A stretch of DNA of 64,000 nt from Methylorubrum populi. GTDB taxonomy: Bacteria; Pseudomonadota; Alphaproteobacteria; Rhizobiales; Beijerinckiaceae. Shown piece by piece: positions 1 through 12,344 of this stretch (the first letter of the stretch is position 1; each line of letters begins with the position of its first letter). The notes below the pieces were generated by a model. The model was not told where the DNA came from. It searched no databases and saw nothing but the letters and a program-made list of their open reading frames with translations. A program made the translations under genes and the position numbers. Where the stretch lies: the NCBI RefSeq assembly GCF_002355515.1, contig NZ_AP014809.1:4488501-4552500 (forward strand), in the 5' to 3' direction.

Positions 1-1
1 G

Positions 2-115
2 CAGATGCTGTTCCATCTGGTCAGTCGGCTCTACGAGCGAACCTCGATGATCGTGACGACGAACCTGCCGTTTGATCGCCCTGATCCACGCCGCCGGGAT
101 GCCGAAGCGCCGTGA
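2..115 (+). pseudogene. IstB-like ATPase fragment (IS21-family remnant)
   Basis: Reading from base 2 gives a peptide containing LFHLVSRLYERTSMIVTTNL, which matches the C-terminal half of IstB, the AAA+ helper ATPase of IS21-family transposition. IstB normally runs on for about 50 residues after the TTNL motif. Here the similarity ends after PFD and an unrelated 12-residue tail leads to a TGA at 113-115. The 5' part lies outside the window. I read it as the 3' end of a broken insertion-sequence gene. No istA or terminal inverted repeat is visible inside the window. Confidence 0.6.
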
Positions 116-380
116 TGCTTACCGCGATATGCTCGGCATAGGGGTCGGCTGACGCTGCGCGGGCGAACGGCGAAATCTGCGCGCCAGCCGGGAAGATCGG
201 CGCTGCCGTGGCAATGCCCATGAGCAGTTCACGAGGCACTGGGCCGACTTCGATCGCCGTCATGGCCCGTCTGCTCGACATGCCGAAGGCCGAGTAGGAC
301 CATCGAACATTGCTCATTCGCACGACGTTTCCTGACGTCGCCCGAACGAGGGCGGCGAGGAAACGCTTCAGGAGATGGTC

Positions 381-665
381 ATGCGAAAGATCGCGTTGGT
401 CGTTGTTGCCGGCATGCTGGCGATCAGCGGCACGGCTGCAGGGGCGGGCGACAGTTCGGGGAAGGGTGAAAGCCGCATGCAGGGCTCACCGAACGCCGCC
501 GGCTTCGACAAGAAGGAGACCACGGGCACCACGGGTCCGGGTGCCTCGGGCCACGCGCCGGGTCAGGAGATGAAGCGGGACGGGCGCATGCAGGGCTCGC
601 CCAACGCATCCGGCTTCAAGGGCGATGGCGCGGGTTCGTCCTCGGGATCGAGCGGGGGCCGATAG
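381..665 (+). CDS. Small secreted protein with repeated MQGSPN motif
   Basis: A 94-residue protein. Residues 1-22 form a clear Sec signal peptide (MRKIALVVVAG, hydrophobic core, AGA cleavage region). The mature part is hydrophilic, rich in Gly, Ser and Lys, and carries RMQGSPNAAGF and RMQGSPNASGF as two near-identical repeats about 35 residues apart. I chose the ATG at 381 because AGGAG at 370-374 sits 6 nt before it; an in-frame ATG at 375 is too close to that site. Probably periplasmic or extracellular and intrinsically disordered. I do not recognise a family and assign no function. It stands alone, with a GC hairpin about 20 nt downstream. Confidence 0.7.
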   Translation: MRKIALVVVAGMLAISGTAAGAGDSSGKGESRMQGSPNAAGFDKKETTGTTGPGASGHAPGQEMKRDGRMQGSPNASGFKGDGAGSSSGSSGGR

Positions 666-686
666 GGACGGTATCGGGTCGGGCGC

Positions 687-705
687 GGCCGGCGGCGTGC
701 CGGCC
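687..705 (+). terminator. GC-rich hairpin after the small secreted protein
   Basis: A 7-bp stem, GGCCGGC (687-693) pairing with GCCGGCC (699-705), around a 5-nt loop, 22 nt after the stop at 665. There is no following T-tract, so termination is only suggested by position. Confidence 0.35.
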
Positions 706-1119
706 CTGCCTCCGGCCGCGGAGGGATCTTGGGAAGGAAGCCGTCCGGCGCGGGCATACGCCTCGTCTGGGCGGATCCCTGAGCCAACCGGACCGGGCCG
801 TCACCCGGCATGTTCCCGATATCCGATCCGGGTGCCCCTCCGGGAGAGCGGCTGCGGACACGGTAGCCGACCCGAGCCATCGCACCGGTCTCCCGGACGA
901 ATTTCAGGCGGCCGAGCCGTCCCGCTGGACGCGCCAACTATCTCCTCTCATTGCGAGACATGTCTTCTCACCCTCTCGCTGGCGGAAAGGCTGGCTCGGC
1001 TCACGTCCGGCCGGATGGCTCGGGGTATGTGAGCGGCCGGGGGCGAACTTTGCATAATGAGCGCACAAGGCTTATCCCGAGCTCGGCCATATCGGCGGCC
1101 GATTCTCCGAGGAGTTTGG
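706..1119. other. Intergenic stretch, no recognisable feature
   Basis: About 410 bases between two small genes. Both strands have open frames, but none shows a ribosome-binding site or a recognisable protein. The last 20 bases hold the GAGGAG ribosome-binding site of the gene starting at 1120. I see no repeat or RNA gene. Confidence 0.4.
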
Positions 1120-1311
1120 ATGACCACAGACAAGCAGCCCGATCGCACTGCCGCGTCGCTCGCCTTTGTCTCTGACCGGAACTACCCAGAAAATCTCGAT
1201 CACACGCCCGATCAACCTATTATCGACGAACAAGACACCGAAGAGCATCACCCGAAGGCGAACGTGTCGCCGACGAATGCCTTCGAAGGTTTCGGCTCCT
1301 TCTCAAGCTGA
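1120..1311 (+). CDS. Small acidic hypothetical protein
   Basis: A 63-residue, soluble, acidic protein (MTTDKQPDRTAAS...) with many Asp, Glu, Pro and Asn residues and no membrane segment or signal peptide. The ATG at 1120 is preceded by GAGGAG with 6-nt spacing, the main support for it being real; a longer in-frame version from 1057 has no such site. The C-terminus ends FEGFGSFSS. No family recognised. Its neighbours are gene debris, so its context suggests nothing about its role. Confidence 0.5.
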   Translation: MTTDKQPDRTAASLAFVSDRNYPENLDHTPDQPIIDEQDTEEHHPKANVSPTNAFEGFGSFSS

Positions 1312-1473
1312 ACCGGTCCCGAGGACGGTCTCTCTATCGAGACGTCACGGATGCCCCCGCCTCAAACGCTGGGAGCCCATCGTCCGGGCACTGAATGATC
1401 CTGCCGCAGATGCGTATCCCTGCGGTAGGTCCAAGGCGGCCTGAAGGCATGGAGGCGGGAACGCTGATCGTAG

Positions 1474-1599
1474 CACCACTTCGCCGGCGCGTTGCCCGAC
1501 TACCAGGGCGGCGCGGTCTCGACCAAGGTGGTGCGGATCGTCCTGTCCTACATCGATCAGGTCAACCACACGGTGTGGTCGAAGCCCGGCCCGTTCTGA
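1474..1599 (+). pseudogene. C-terminal fragment of an unknown protein
   Basis: An open frame with no start codon, beginning just after a TAG at 1471-1473. It encodes 41 residues with protein-like composition (DYQGGAVSTKVVRIVLSY, ending VWSKPGPF) before the TGA at 1597-1599. The alternation of hydrophobic and polar residues suggests a real C-terminus whose upstream part was lost. The stop lies 12 nt before the two-hairpin repeat at 1612-1660, the arrangement seen at intact genes elsewhere in the window. I could not identify the family. Confidence 0.35.
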
Positions 1600-1611
1600 G
1601 ATCCCGGGCTT

Positions 1612-1660
1612 CCAAAGGGCCTCAAGGCCCTTTGGCGGGTGTTCAGGGCAGAGCCCTGAA
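1612..1660. repeat. Two-hairpin intergenic repeat, copy 1
   Basis: Stem A is CCAAAGGGCCT (1612-1622) with AGGCCCTTTGG (1625-1635). It is followed by CGGGT and stem B, TTCAGGGC (1642-1649) with GCCCTGAA (1653-1660) around an AGA loop. Related copies occur near 30.8, 37.6, 52.7 and 62.2 kb. This one lies between the fragment at 1474-1599 and the 3' end of trmFO, where it could end transcription from both sides. Confidence 0.75.
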
Positions 1661-1677
1661 GCGGCGAAGGCCGCGCT

Positions 1678-3102
1678 CTACTCCGCGGCGCGCGGAAGTC
1701 CCTTGCCCGTCATCCAGGCGGCGAGGTCGTCCCGGGCCCGGTCGGTCAGCGCACGCTTCTTCAGCGCCGCCTTCTCGGGGCCGCGCAGGCGCTTGCCGGT
1801 CTCGTTGCGCGGCATCCGCTCCAACGGCGGGAACAGCCCGAAATTCACGTTCATCGGCTGGAACGAGCGCGGCGCGTTGGCCCCTGCCTCCGCATCCGCC
1901 TCGAGATGGCCGCCGGTGATGTGGCCGATCAGGGCGCCGAGGGCGGTGGTCGGGGGCAGGGGCGCCAGTACGGCCCCCTCCGCTTCGGCGAGCGCGTAGC
2001 GGCCGGCCATCAGCCCGACCGCGGCGCTCTCGACATAGCCCTCGCAGCCGGTGATCTGGCCGGCGAAGCGGAGCTGCGGCCGTGCCTTTAGCCGCAGGGT
2101 CGCGTCGAGGAGGCGCGGGCTGTCGAGATAGGTGTTGCGGTGCAGGCCCCCGAGCCGGGCGAACTCGGCGTTCTCCAGCCCCGGAATCGTGCGGAAGATG
2201 CGCACCTGCTCGGCGTGGCGCAGCTTGGTCTGGAAGCCCACCATGTTGAACAGGGTGCCGAGCGCGTTGTCCTGGCGCAGCTGGACGATGGCGTAGGCCT
2301 TCACCGTGGGGTTGTGCGGGTTGGTGAGCCCGACCGGCTTCATCGGCCCGTGGCGCAGGGTCTCGGGGCCGCGCTCGGCCATCACCTCGATCGGCAGGCA
2401 GCCGTCGAAATAGGGGGTCGTGGCCTCCCACTCCTTGAAGGTCGTCTTCTCGCCGGCGATGAGCGCGGCGACGAAGGCCTCGTACTGCTCCCGGTCCATC
2501 GGGCAGTTGAGGTAGTCCGCCCCCGTGCCGCCGGGACCCGCCTTGTCGTAGCGGGATTGGAACCACGCCTTGCCCATGTCGATCGAGTCGCGGTGGACGA
2601 TCGGCGCGATGGCGTCGAAGAAGGCGAGCGAGTCCCGGCCCGTCAGCGCCCCGACCGCCTCGGCCAGAGCCGGGGAGGTGAGGGGGCCGGTGGCCAGGAT
2701 GGTCGAACCCCAGTCCTCGGGGGGAAGGCCGGCGACCTCCTCGCGGACGATCGTGATGTTGGGGTGTTCCTCCAACGCCGCGGTCACGGCCCGCGAAAAT
2801 CCCTCGCGGTCGACGGCGAGCGCCCCGCCCGCGGGCACTTGGTTGGCGTCGGCCGCGCGCATGATCAGCGAGTTCAGGCTGCGCATCTCCTGATGCAGCA
2901 GGCCGACGGCGTTGCCGTTGGCGTCGTCCGAGCGGAAGGAGTTGGAGCAGACGAGCTCGGCCAGCCCGTCGCTCTGGTGGGCGTCCGTGCCGCGATGGGG
3001 CCGCATCTCGTGCAGCACGGCCCTGCGGCCGCCCTGGGCGATCTGCCACGCGGCCTCGGAACCGGCGAGACCGCCGCCGACGATATGGATCGGGTTCGAC
3101 AT
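1678..3102 (-). CDS. trmFO: tRNA uridine-54 C5-methyltransferase TrmFO
   Basis: A 474-residue folate- and FAD-dependent enzyme that makes ribothymidine at position 54 of the tRNA T-loop, using methylenetetrahydrofolate as carbon donor. The N-terminal FAD motif [10 protein letters not shown] spans residues 5-14. [10 protein letters not shown] (51-60) carries conserved Cys52, and a second cysteine occurs in LNCPMD (C200); both correspond to cysteines implicated in TrmFO catalysis. The C-terminal half has the [12 protein letters not shown] and NVNFGLFPP motifs typical of the family. Length is normal. The ATG at 3102 starts [10 protein letters not shown]; upstream sequence in the same frame is only antisense overlap. 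The gene is monocistronic, 137 nt downstream of a chemoreceptor on the same strand. Confidence 0.95.
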   Translation of the reverse strand: MSNPIHIVGGGLAGSEAAWQIAQGGRRAVLHEMRPHRGTDAHQSDGLAELVCSNSFRSDDANGNAVGLLHQEMRSLNSLIMRAADANQVPAGGALAVDREGFSRAVTAALEEHPNITIVREEVAGLPPEDWGSTILATGPLTSPALAEAVGALTGRDSLAFFDAIAPIVHRDSIDMGKAWFQSRYDKAGPGGTGADYLNCPMDREQYEAFVAALIAGEKTTFKEWEATTPYFDGCLPIEVMAERGPETLRHGPMKPVGLTNPHNPTVKAYAIVQLRQDNALGTLFNMVGFQTKLRHAEQVRIFRTIPGLENAEFARLGGLHRNTYLDSPRLLDATLRLKARPQLRFAGQITGCEGYVESAAVGLMAGRYALAEAEGAVLAPLPPTTALGALIGHITGGHLEADAEAGANAPRSFQPMNVNFGLFPPLERMPRNETGKRLRGPEKAALKKRALTDRARDDLAAWMTGKGLPRAAE

Positions 3103-3239
3103 CGCGACGGGATAGAACCACGCCGGCCCGCGATCAATGCGCGTGAGCGCGCGGGGCGCGGGCCCCGGCGTCAGGCCGAGGCGTCGCGCGAGGCTCCCGA
3201 GGGCGCGGCCGCCGGCCGGCCTCGGGGGAGGACCGGCGC

Positions 3240-5390
3240 TCAGGCCGCGCGGACGTTGGAGAGGAACTGCGCCATCTCCGCCCGCAGCGCGCCCGACTGC
3301 TCGGCGAGCGCGTCCGCCGCCGCGGCGACAGCTCCGGCCGCGCGGCCGGCATCGTCCGCCTCCGCGGCGACCGCGGCGATGCTCGCCGTCACCTCGCCGG
3401 TGCCGGCCGAAGCCTGGGCCATGCTGCGCACGATCTCCTGGGTCGTGGCGCCCTGCTCCTCCACCGCCGTGGCGATGCCGGTGGTCACCCCGCTCATGGT
3501 CTGGATCTGCGCGGCGATGTCCTGGATCGCCTGGGAGACGCCGCCGGCCGCAGCCTGGATCGCGCCGACCTGCTGGCCGATCTCCTCGGTCGCCCGGGCG
3601 GTCTGGGAGGCCAGTTCCTTCACCTCGGCCGCAACCACGGCGAAGCCGCGGCCCGCCTCGCCGGCGCGGGCCGCCTCGATGGTCGCGTTGAGCGCCAGCA
3701 GATTGGTCTGGCCGGCGATGGTCGAGACGAGGCCGACCACGTCGCCGATGCGGTTGGCCGCCGCCGCGAGGTCGGCCATCGTCGCCTCCGTGCGGCCGGC
3801 CGCCTCCACCGCCTGCGCCGACATGCCGGCCGCCTGCTCGACCTGACGGCCGATCTCCTCGACGGTGGCGCCGAGTTCCTCGGCCGCCGCCGCCACGGCG
3901 TTGACGTTGCCGGCGGTCTGCTGGGCGGCGCCCGCGACGCTGGTGGACCGGGCGGCCGTGCTCTCGACCGAGTGGCGCATCCGGCCCGACGAGGCCTGGA
4001 GCCCGCCGACCGCCTCCGAGACCCGCGCGACGATGGCGCCGACGGATTGCTCGAAGCGGTCGGCGAGGTCGCGCAGGAGGGCGCGGCGGGCCTGCTCCTC
4101 GCGCATCCGGGCCGCCTCGGTGGTCTTGAGCTGCTGGGCGGCCTCCTCCAGCGACATGTCGCGGATCGTCACCACGGCGCGGGCGATGTCGCCGATCTCG
4201 TCGCGGCGGCGGTGGCCCGGCACCTCGGCCAGGGGCTGGCGGGCGGCGAGCGCCTGGAGCGCGCGGGTGAGCGCACCGAGCGGAACGACGAGGGAGCGGG
4301 TCAGCAGCAGGCCGGCGAGCCCGGTGCCGGCAAGCACGCACAGGCCGATCAGGGCGAGCGTGCGCGACAGGGCGCTCGCCGCGCTCACGGCCTCCGCCTC
4401 GCTCTGCTGCGCGATCACGGCCCAGGGGGCGCCGAGCACCGAGACGGGGGCGCTCGCCGCCATGTGGCTGCCCTCGGGCGTCGCGTAGGCGAAACGCCCA
4501 CTCGACCGGGTCTGCTCGGCGGGGATGCCGATCGCGGCGAGCGGGGCGCCGGCCCGCGCGTCCCGGTTCAGGGGCGGATTGGAGCGCAGGCGCCCGTCGG
4601 CGCCCGCCGCCACGATCTGCCCGGTCTCGCCGAGGCCCACGCGCTTGGCCAAAGTCCGGTCGAACAGGTCCGGCGTGACGCGCAGCGCGATGAAGCCGAC
4701 CCGCTCCGCCGCCTGCCCGGTGCCCATGGCGACGTTCGCCCGCTTGGTGATCGCCCGGCCGATGAAGGCGGAGGGGCCGTCACCCACGGGATAGGCGGCG
4801 AAATCCTCGAACACGGGCGCGTCCGAACCTTGCGCCTTCAGCCGCGCGACGAGGCGGGCGAGGCCGCTGCCGGCGAGCGCCGGATCGTCGAGGGAGCGGG
4901 CGAAATCCGCGCCCTTGGTGGTGGTGTAGGCGATGCGGCCCTGCTCATCGACGACGATGAGATCGCCGTAGCCCGGGTCGGCCAGGAGGCGGCGGGCCAC
5001 CTCCTGCACCTTGCCGTGGCGGCGGCCGTACATCGTGCCGGGGGCCTCGAATGCGAGGCGCGCCTCGGGCGTCGCCAGATCGCGCAGGGCCGCTGTAACG
5101 GCGGCGTGATCGGGCTTGGCGGGATCGAGCGCCTCGATCAGGTCGGGGGCGTTCGAGGCAACCTGCGGATGCCCGGCGACCGACAGGAAGTCGGCCTGCA
5201 TCCGGTCCGCGACGAGTTCGATCGCGTCGCGCCGCGCCTCCGCGGCGAGCTGTAGGCGCTCGCCCGCGGCCTCGACGAGGCCGGACTTGGCCGACGACCA
5301 ACTCAAGGCGCCCATCGCCGTGGCGCTGAGCAGCGCGAGGCCGATCGTCGCCGCGGGCAAACGGGTGCTGATGCGCTGCAAGTTCGGCAT
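3240..5390 (-). CDS. Methyl-accepting chemotaxis protein, Cache-type sensor
   Basis: A 716-residue transmembrane chemoreceptor. TM1 is at about residues 12-33. A large periplasmic domain at about 34-335 resembles double-Cache sensors ([31 protein letters not shown]). TM2 is at about 340-362 and HAMP at about 363-415. The cytoplasmic signalling hairpin has the conserved tip [20 protein letters not shown] near 558-577, where the CheA/CheW contacts lie. The C-terminus FLSNVRAA resembles the FLAQIRAA end of the receptor at 13564-15609. No ligand can be inferred. No che genes are adjacent, so it must feed a pathway encoded elsewhere. Confidence 0.93.
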   Translation of the reverse strand: MPNLQRISTRLPAATIGLALLSATAMGALSWSSAKSGLVEAAGERLQLAAEARRDAIELVADRMQADFLSVAGHPQVASNAPDLIEALDPAKPDHAAVTAALRDLATPEARLAFEAPGTMYGRRHGKVQEVARRLLADPGYGDLIVVDEQGRIAYTTTKGADFARSLDDPALAGSGLARLVARLKAQGSDAPVFEDFAAYPVGDGPSAFIGRAITKRANVAMGTGQAAERVGFIALRVTPDLFDRTLAKRVGLGETGQIVAAGADGRLRSNPPLNRDARAGAPLAAIGIPAEQTRSSGRFAYATPEGSHMAASAPVSVLGAPWAVIAQQSEAEAVSAASALSRTLALIGLCVLAGTGLAGLLLTRSLVVPLGALTRALQALAARQPLAEVPGHRRRDEIGDIARAVVTIRDMSLEEAAQQLKTTEAARMREEQARRALLRDLADRFEQSVGAIVARVSEAVGGLQASSGRMRHSVESTAARSTSVAGAAQQTAGNVNAVAAAAEELGATVEEIGRQVEQAAGMSAQAVEAAGRTEATMADLAAAANRIGDVVGLVSTIAGQTNLLALNATIEAARAGEAGRGFAVVAAEVKELASQTARATEEIGQQVGAIQAAAGGVSQAIQDIAAQIQTMSGVTTGIATAVEEQGATTQEIVRSMAQASAGTGEVTASIAAVAAEADDAGRAAGAVAAAADALAEQSGALRAEMAQFLSNVRAA

Positions 5391-5859
5391 GTCGTCGTTT
5401 CGCTCGAATGATGAGACGACAGCTTTGTAATATCTCGAATGTTAATGAGCCGCGAATCTTGCACATTCTACCCGCCCAAAACGGATGAATGGCCTCTCGA
5501 TCGAGTCTCCGCACTCCGGCGGCACCGACGCCAACGCGTCCGCTCCGATTTTATATCATATGATACTATAGGCTCCTCCCTGTCATCGTCATGAGACCGC
5601 GCCGCCATCACCGCCCGGTGCAGGATCTCGCGACGGCGGTGAGCCGGCTCCGCCGCAGCGGCCCGGCGCCGCCCACGACGGCGATCGCGTTGGGGCAGGT
5701 GCGGGAGGCGATCGGCTCTCGCAGCCTCCGGCCTGTTCGACGACACCGACGGCAGTGGCAGGAAAAGGCCGTCGTGATCCCGGCCCAGGAGGCTCGCACC
5801 GTCCCCGCCCCACGGTTTCCCGTCGGGCGCGGCTCGGTCGGGCAGGCGGCCGCCGGCCG
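5391..5859. other. Long intergenic region with an AT-rich patch
   Basis: About 470 bases between the chemoreceptor start and the end of the trypsin-like gene. An AT-rich patch near 5550-5572 (TTTTATATCATATGATACTA) stands out in GC-rich surroundings and the first 70 bases are also AT-rich; either could hold the chemoreceptor promoter. Open frames in 5590-5860 look like high-GC artefacts. No RNA gene or repeat recognised. Confidence 0.4.
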
Positions 5860-6834
5860 TCAGTGCAGCTTCGGCCTGATCAGGAACCGGTTGCGGTCGA
5901 CCGAGGTCAGCGAGAGCCGCGTCAGGCGCCCGTCCCGGCTGATCGTGAGCGGCACCCGCACCCCCGCCTCGCCGAGCGCCCAGACCTGCCGGAAGAAGCC
6001 GGCGAGGTCGGCCACCGGCTCGCCCGCCACCTCGGTCAGCACGTCGCCCGCGCGCAGGTCGGCGGCCTCCGCCGGGCCCTTGTCGGCGGAGCCCATCACC
6101 ACGACGCCGTCCTCGGTCTCCGTGGCGTAGAGGCCGAGCCAGGGGCGGGGCGGGCGGTCGGCCCGCCCGCGGGTCTCGAGATCGGTGAGGATCGGCGGCA
6201 GGAGGTCGATCGGCACGACCATGTTGATCGCACGGCCCGTCCCCGAGCCGCCCTGCTGCAGCTGCAGCGAGCCGATGCCGATCAGGGCCCCGTCGGGCCC
6301 GATCAGGGCTGTGCCGCCCCAATGCGGGTGGGAGGGGGCGGTGAACAGGGCTTCGTCGAGGACGTATTCCCAGTATCCGGCGAATTCCTGCCGGGCGACG
6401 AGTTCGACCGCGAGGCTGTGCGAGCGGCCGCCCGCGCCGGCAACCACCGCCCGCTCGCCGACCTGGAGCGCCTCCGAGCGCCCGATCCTCAGCGCGGGCA
6501 GATCGAGGCGGCCCAGCGCCTGGACGAGTCCGAAGCCGGTCTCGCCGTCGTAGCCGACCACGTAGGCCGGCACGGAGCGCCCGTCCTGGGTGGTGAGCCA
6601 GACGCTCTCGGCCTCCAGCACGAGGTAGCCGATGGTGAGCACCAGCCCGTCCTCGCGGATCACCACGCCGTTGCCGGCCCGCTCGGTGCCGAGGGTCTCC
6701 GCCGTGAAGGCGTCCGCCGGCACGCGGGTCGAGAGAGAGACGACCGAGGTCAGTGCCCGCTCCAGATCGTAGGCGTAATCGCCGGCCTTCGGCTGCAGGG
6801 CGGCCGGGATCCTGAATTCGCCGTGCGCGGACAT
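5860..6834 (-). CDS. Trypsin-like (DegP-type) protein with PDZ domain, catalytic triad missing
   Basis: A 324-residue protein with the fold signature of S1C (HtrA/DegP) proteases: GNGVVIREDGLVLTIGY near residues 54-70, then VGYDGETGFGLVQ (93-105), then HPHWGGTALIGPDG (169-182), and a C-terminal PDZ domain at about 225-305 (LRAGDVLTEVAGEPV). All three catalytic residues are replaced: His by Tyr70, Asp by Gly100, Ser by Trp172. There is no obvious signal peptide from the ATG at 6834; a longer in-frame start at 6969 adds no better one. It is probably a non-proteolytic binding or scaffold protein. The reading frame is intact, so this does not look like simple decay. Confidence 0.8.
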   Translation of the reverse strand: MSAHGEFRIPAALQPKAGDYAYDLERALTSVVSLSTRVPADAFTAETLGTERAGNGVVIREDGLVLTIGYLVLEAESVWLTTQDGRSVPAYVVGYDGETGFGLVQALGRLDLPALRIGRSEALQVGERAVVAGAGGRSHSLAVELVARQEFAGYWEYVLDEALFTAPSHPHWGGTALIGPDGALIGIGSLQLQQGGSGTGRAINMVVPIDLLPPILTDLETRGRADRPPRPWLGLYATETEDGVVVMGSADKGPAEAADLRAGDVLTEVAGEPVADLAGFFRQVWALGEAGVRVPLTISRDGRLTRLSLTSVDRNRFLIRPKLH

Positions 6835-7039
6835 GTTCTGCAATTTCCCTGCGCCCCGCCCTGCTGCCGTCCGTCGGAGGGCGTCCGCGAAGCGGATCGC
6901 ATTCGGTCTGACGGGCGGCGCTTCCGACACAGATAGGCGGCGCACATCACCCCGACACCCGTCCGGCACCGCGTCGAATGGCGCCCGGATCGGGACCGGG
7001 TCTCGCGGCTCCTCACCCCGCGATCACCCGGAAACGGAT

Positions 7040-7071
7040 GAAGCCGCCCGGCCTCTCGGCCGGGCGGCTTC
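7040..7071 (-). terminator. Strong hairpin terminator of the outer-membrane protein gene
   Basis: A perfect 14-bp stem, GAAGCCGCCCGGCC (7040-7053) with GGCCGGGCGGCTTC (7058-7071), and a 4-nt loop, 43 nt beyond the stop of the gene at 7115-8056. The trailing sequence on the minus strand is only weakly T-rich. Confidence 0.75.
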
Positions 7072-7114
7072 CATTCCGGAGATCGGGGACGTGGTGCGTC
7101 CCCGCCCCGATTGA

Positions 7115-8056
7115 TCAGTACTTGCGAACCAGCGGGGCCGGAGCCGGGGCCGCAGCCGCCACCGGGGTGTAGAGCGGGGCGATGATGCGGAACCAGCCGT
7201 CGGTGCTCTCGCGGACACCGGCCGAGGTCACGACGTCGCGGGCGACGTAGGCCTGAACCGAGAAGGGTCCGAAGTCGTAGCCGATGAGGCCGCCGAGGGC
7301 GAACCGGCCACCGCGACCGATGCGGCTGGTCGGGTCGTTCACAAAGGCGAGCAGGTTCGGGTCGAGGTTGACCGTGCCGTAGCCGATCGCGCCGATCTCG
7401 AACTTGCCGAACTTCTTGGTCGCGGTCAGGTCGAGGTTGAACGCGTCCGAGATCTGCACCGGGCCGAAGAAGGCCGGGATGCCGTTCGGGCCGTTGAAGC
7501 GGCTCGGGGAGTCGTAGAAGTTGTAGGTCAGGTTGGCGGTCAGGTTCCAGCCGTCGCCGGTGTAGCTGATGGCGCCGCCGACGCGGTAGGTGTTGGAGGC
7601 CAGGATGTTCAGGCCGCCGCCGCGACCGGCGTTGAGCTCGTTGAGGTACGAACCGCCGAGCAGGCTGACGCCGATGTTGCCGCCGAGGTCGAACGCCCAG
7701 ATCGCGCCGACGAAGGTGCCGACGTTGATCGAGGTGTCACGGCCGCCCGCGGCGCGGCTGAAGGTGAACACGGTCGGGGGGGCCACGACGAACTCGAGCC
7801 GGCCGCCGAACGGCACGTAGGGGGTCGACCACACCAGGATCGGAATGTTGACGGCGGTGTCGACCGCGGTCGCGTTCGGGCCATCCGGGCTGCGATAGGT
7901 GAAGGTGTTGATCGCGTAGATGCCCTCGGGGAGCGGCGCGCCGACGGCCAGACCGACCTGCTCACCGGGAACCGTGGTCGTCTGCGCCTGGGCGACGGTC
8001 GCCGTCATTCCGGCCGTGAGCGCGATCGCGCCCGCGGCGAGCCAGTTCTTCATCAT
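7115..8056 (-). CDS. Outer-membrane beta-barrel protein of the SphA/phenol-MetA type
   Basis: A 313-residue protein with a signal peptide (residues 1-24, ending TVAQA). The mature chain alternates hydrophobic and polar residues with many Gly and aromatic residues, as in beta-barrels. Segments such as GIYAINTFTYRSP, NLTANLTYNFY and IGYDFGPFSVQAYVARD resemble the family annotated as transporters of the MetA pathway of phenol degradation. The end is an Ala/Pro-rich tail with LVRKY, not the usual C-terminal Phe. Two adjacent ATGs (8056, 8053) follow an AAGGAACGAG site. It is monocistronic with a strong terminator. Substrate unknown; the family name does not prove phenol metabolism. Confidence 0.75.
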   Translation of the reverse strand: MMKNWLAAGAIALTAGMTATVAQAQTTTVPGEQVGLAVGAPLPEGIYAINTFTYRSPDGPNATAVDTAVNIPILVWSTPYVPFGGRLEFVVAPPTVFTFSRAAGGRDTSINVGTFVGAIWAFDLGGNIGVSLLGGSYLNELNAGRGGGLNILASNTYRVGGAISYTGDGWNLTANLTYNFYDSPSRFNGPNGIPAFFGPVQISDAFNLDLTATKKFGKFEIGAIGYGTVNLDPNLLAFVNDPTSRIGRGGRFALGGLIGYDFGPFSVQAYVARDVVTSAGVRESTDGWFRIIAPLYTPVAAAAPAPAPLVRKY

Positions 8057-8594
8057 TTTTCTCGTTCCTTCCCAAGGATTTCAGGCGTCCGCCCCGTAGC
8101 GCCCGCACCCCCTTACGCGCCCCTCGCTCCCCAGAGCGGGATGGCCGGGCCAGTGCCGGTGCCCCCTACGGCCGCACCTCAAGTCTCGACGTCGGGAACT
8201 ATTCTACAGACCGGCCGCGAAAGACAGGGGATTGCCTTCAATCTCGGCAGTTCGGATCTCACCGTTGCGCAAAAGTCGCATTTTTGCTGCGGAGCAACGA
8301 AGCCCTTAACGATCCCTTAATGCTGTCCATCTTCGGCCAACGCAGTGCCGCGAGATGGATTCAGGTAAAATAGTACATTTTCCTCAAGCAATTGGCAGCC
8401 TAACACGGCTAGGAGGCTTCGGCAGGACGGGCCGGGCGATTGCGCAAGTGCGAATGCGGGATCGGCACTCAGCCGGGGCGGTCGCAGCCGTTCGCGGCGC
8501 GATGAACGGACCGGTGATGCGGTCCGAATCGCCGTCTCGGCCCCCGGGGCCACGGTCGCCCCGGAACCGGCCGTCATCGGGCTGTGACGTCCGT
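8057..8594. other. Intergenic region upstream of the outer-membrane protein gene
   Basis: About 540 bases. The part near 8260-8400 is AT-rich for this genome, with GCAAAA at 8266 and TTTTTGC about 7 nt later as an imperfect inverted repeat, and is the likely place for the promoter of the gene starting at 8056. The rest, up to the 3' end of uvrA, is ordinary GC-rich sequence with no convincing gene. Confidence 0.35.
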
Positions 8595-11726
<3,132 letters not shown>

Positions 11727-12344
11727 GGGCGACGAATTCTCTGCGGCGGATCCGGGCCGCCCGGATGCGGCGCCCCCTCGATCGTTCGGACGGCAACGGG
11801 CGTGCCGCGCGGGAAAACAGTATCCGGGGACGGAGATGGGTTCCCAGCGGCTCGAAACCACTAGAACGGAACGGGTACGACGGCAACGCCGACCTGCTCT
11901 GCGCGGCGGGGAAGGCGGATCGGACGCGGTCCGCGGTGCCGGAGACCGACTGGCCGGGCCTCTGGCCTGAGCCGAACCGGATTCGGCCCCAGGCCCATCC
12001 GAGGTTCCGGCATCGCGCGTCCGCACGACTTCTGAGGTCGAGACCTTCGGGTTCGCCCAGCCATCGGCCCGCATCGTGTCGTCGATCGCGGTGGCCTGCG
12101 GATCGGCCAGGAAAGCCGGCCGGTCGGTCGCCTCAATCCGGTCCGCCGTGAGCCTATCGCGGGCCAATATCTCTCGGCCCAAGCCTAAACCCGATGGAAT
12201 CGCCCAAAAACACGCCAACCGCCAAAATAATAGCCAAGCAAACTGAAAGGTATTTTAGAAGTAATTTAAGAACAATTTTGCTAAACCTCAGCACAGTCCG
12301 ATCAATGCTAAGAAGCACAGCCGTAGAGTGCTCTCGGGGGTTGC
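11727..12344. other. Intergenic region between divergent uvrA and a chemoreceptor-like gene
   Basis: About 620 bases. The uvrA-proximal 450 bases are GC-rich and show no gene I trust. The distal part (12190-12330) is strikingly AT-rich with runs such as AAAATAATAG and TATTTTAGAAG, and probably contains the promoter of the gene at 12345. No LexA-type operator was recognised upstream of uvrA by eye. Confidence 0.35.

Noticed and set aside
21-323. A 100-residue minus-strand frame with a signal-peptide-like stretch
   Set aside because: Its 3' half is antisense to the IstB fragment, no ribosome-binding site was seen, and the rest matches nothing I know. It may be a disrupted gene, but support is too weak.
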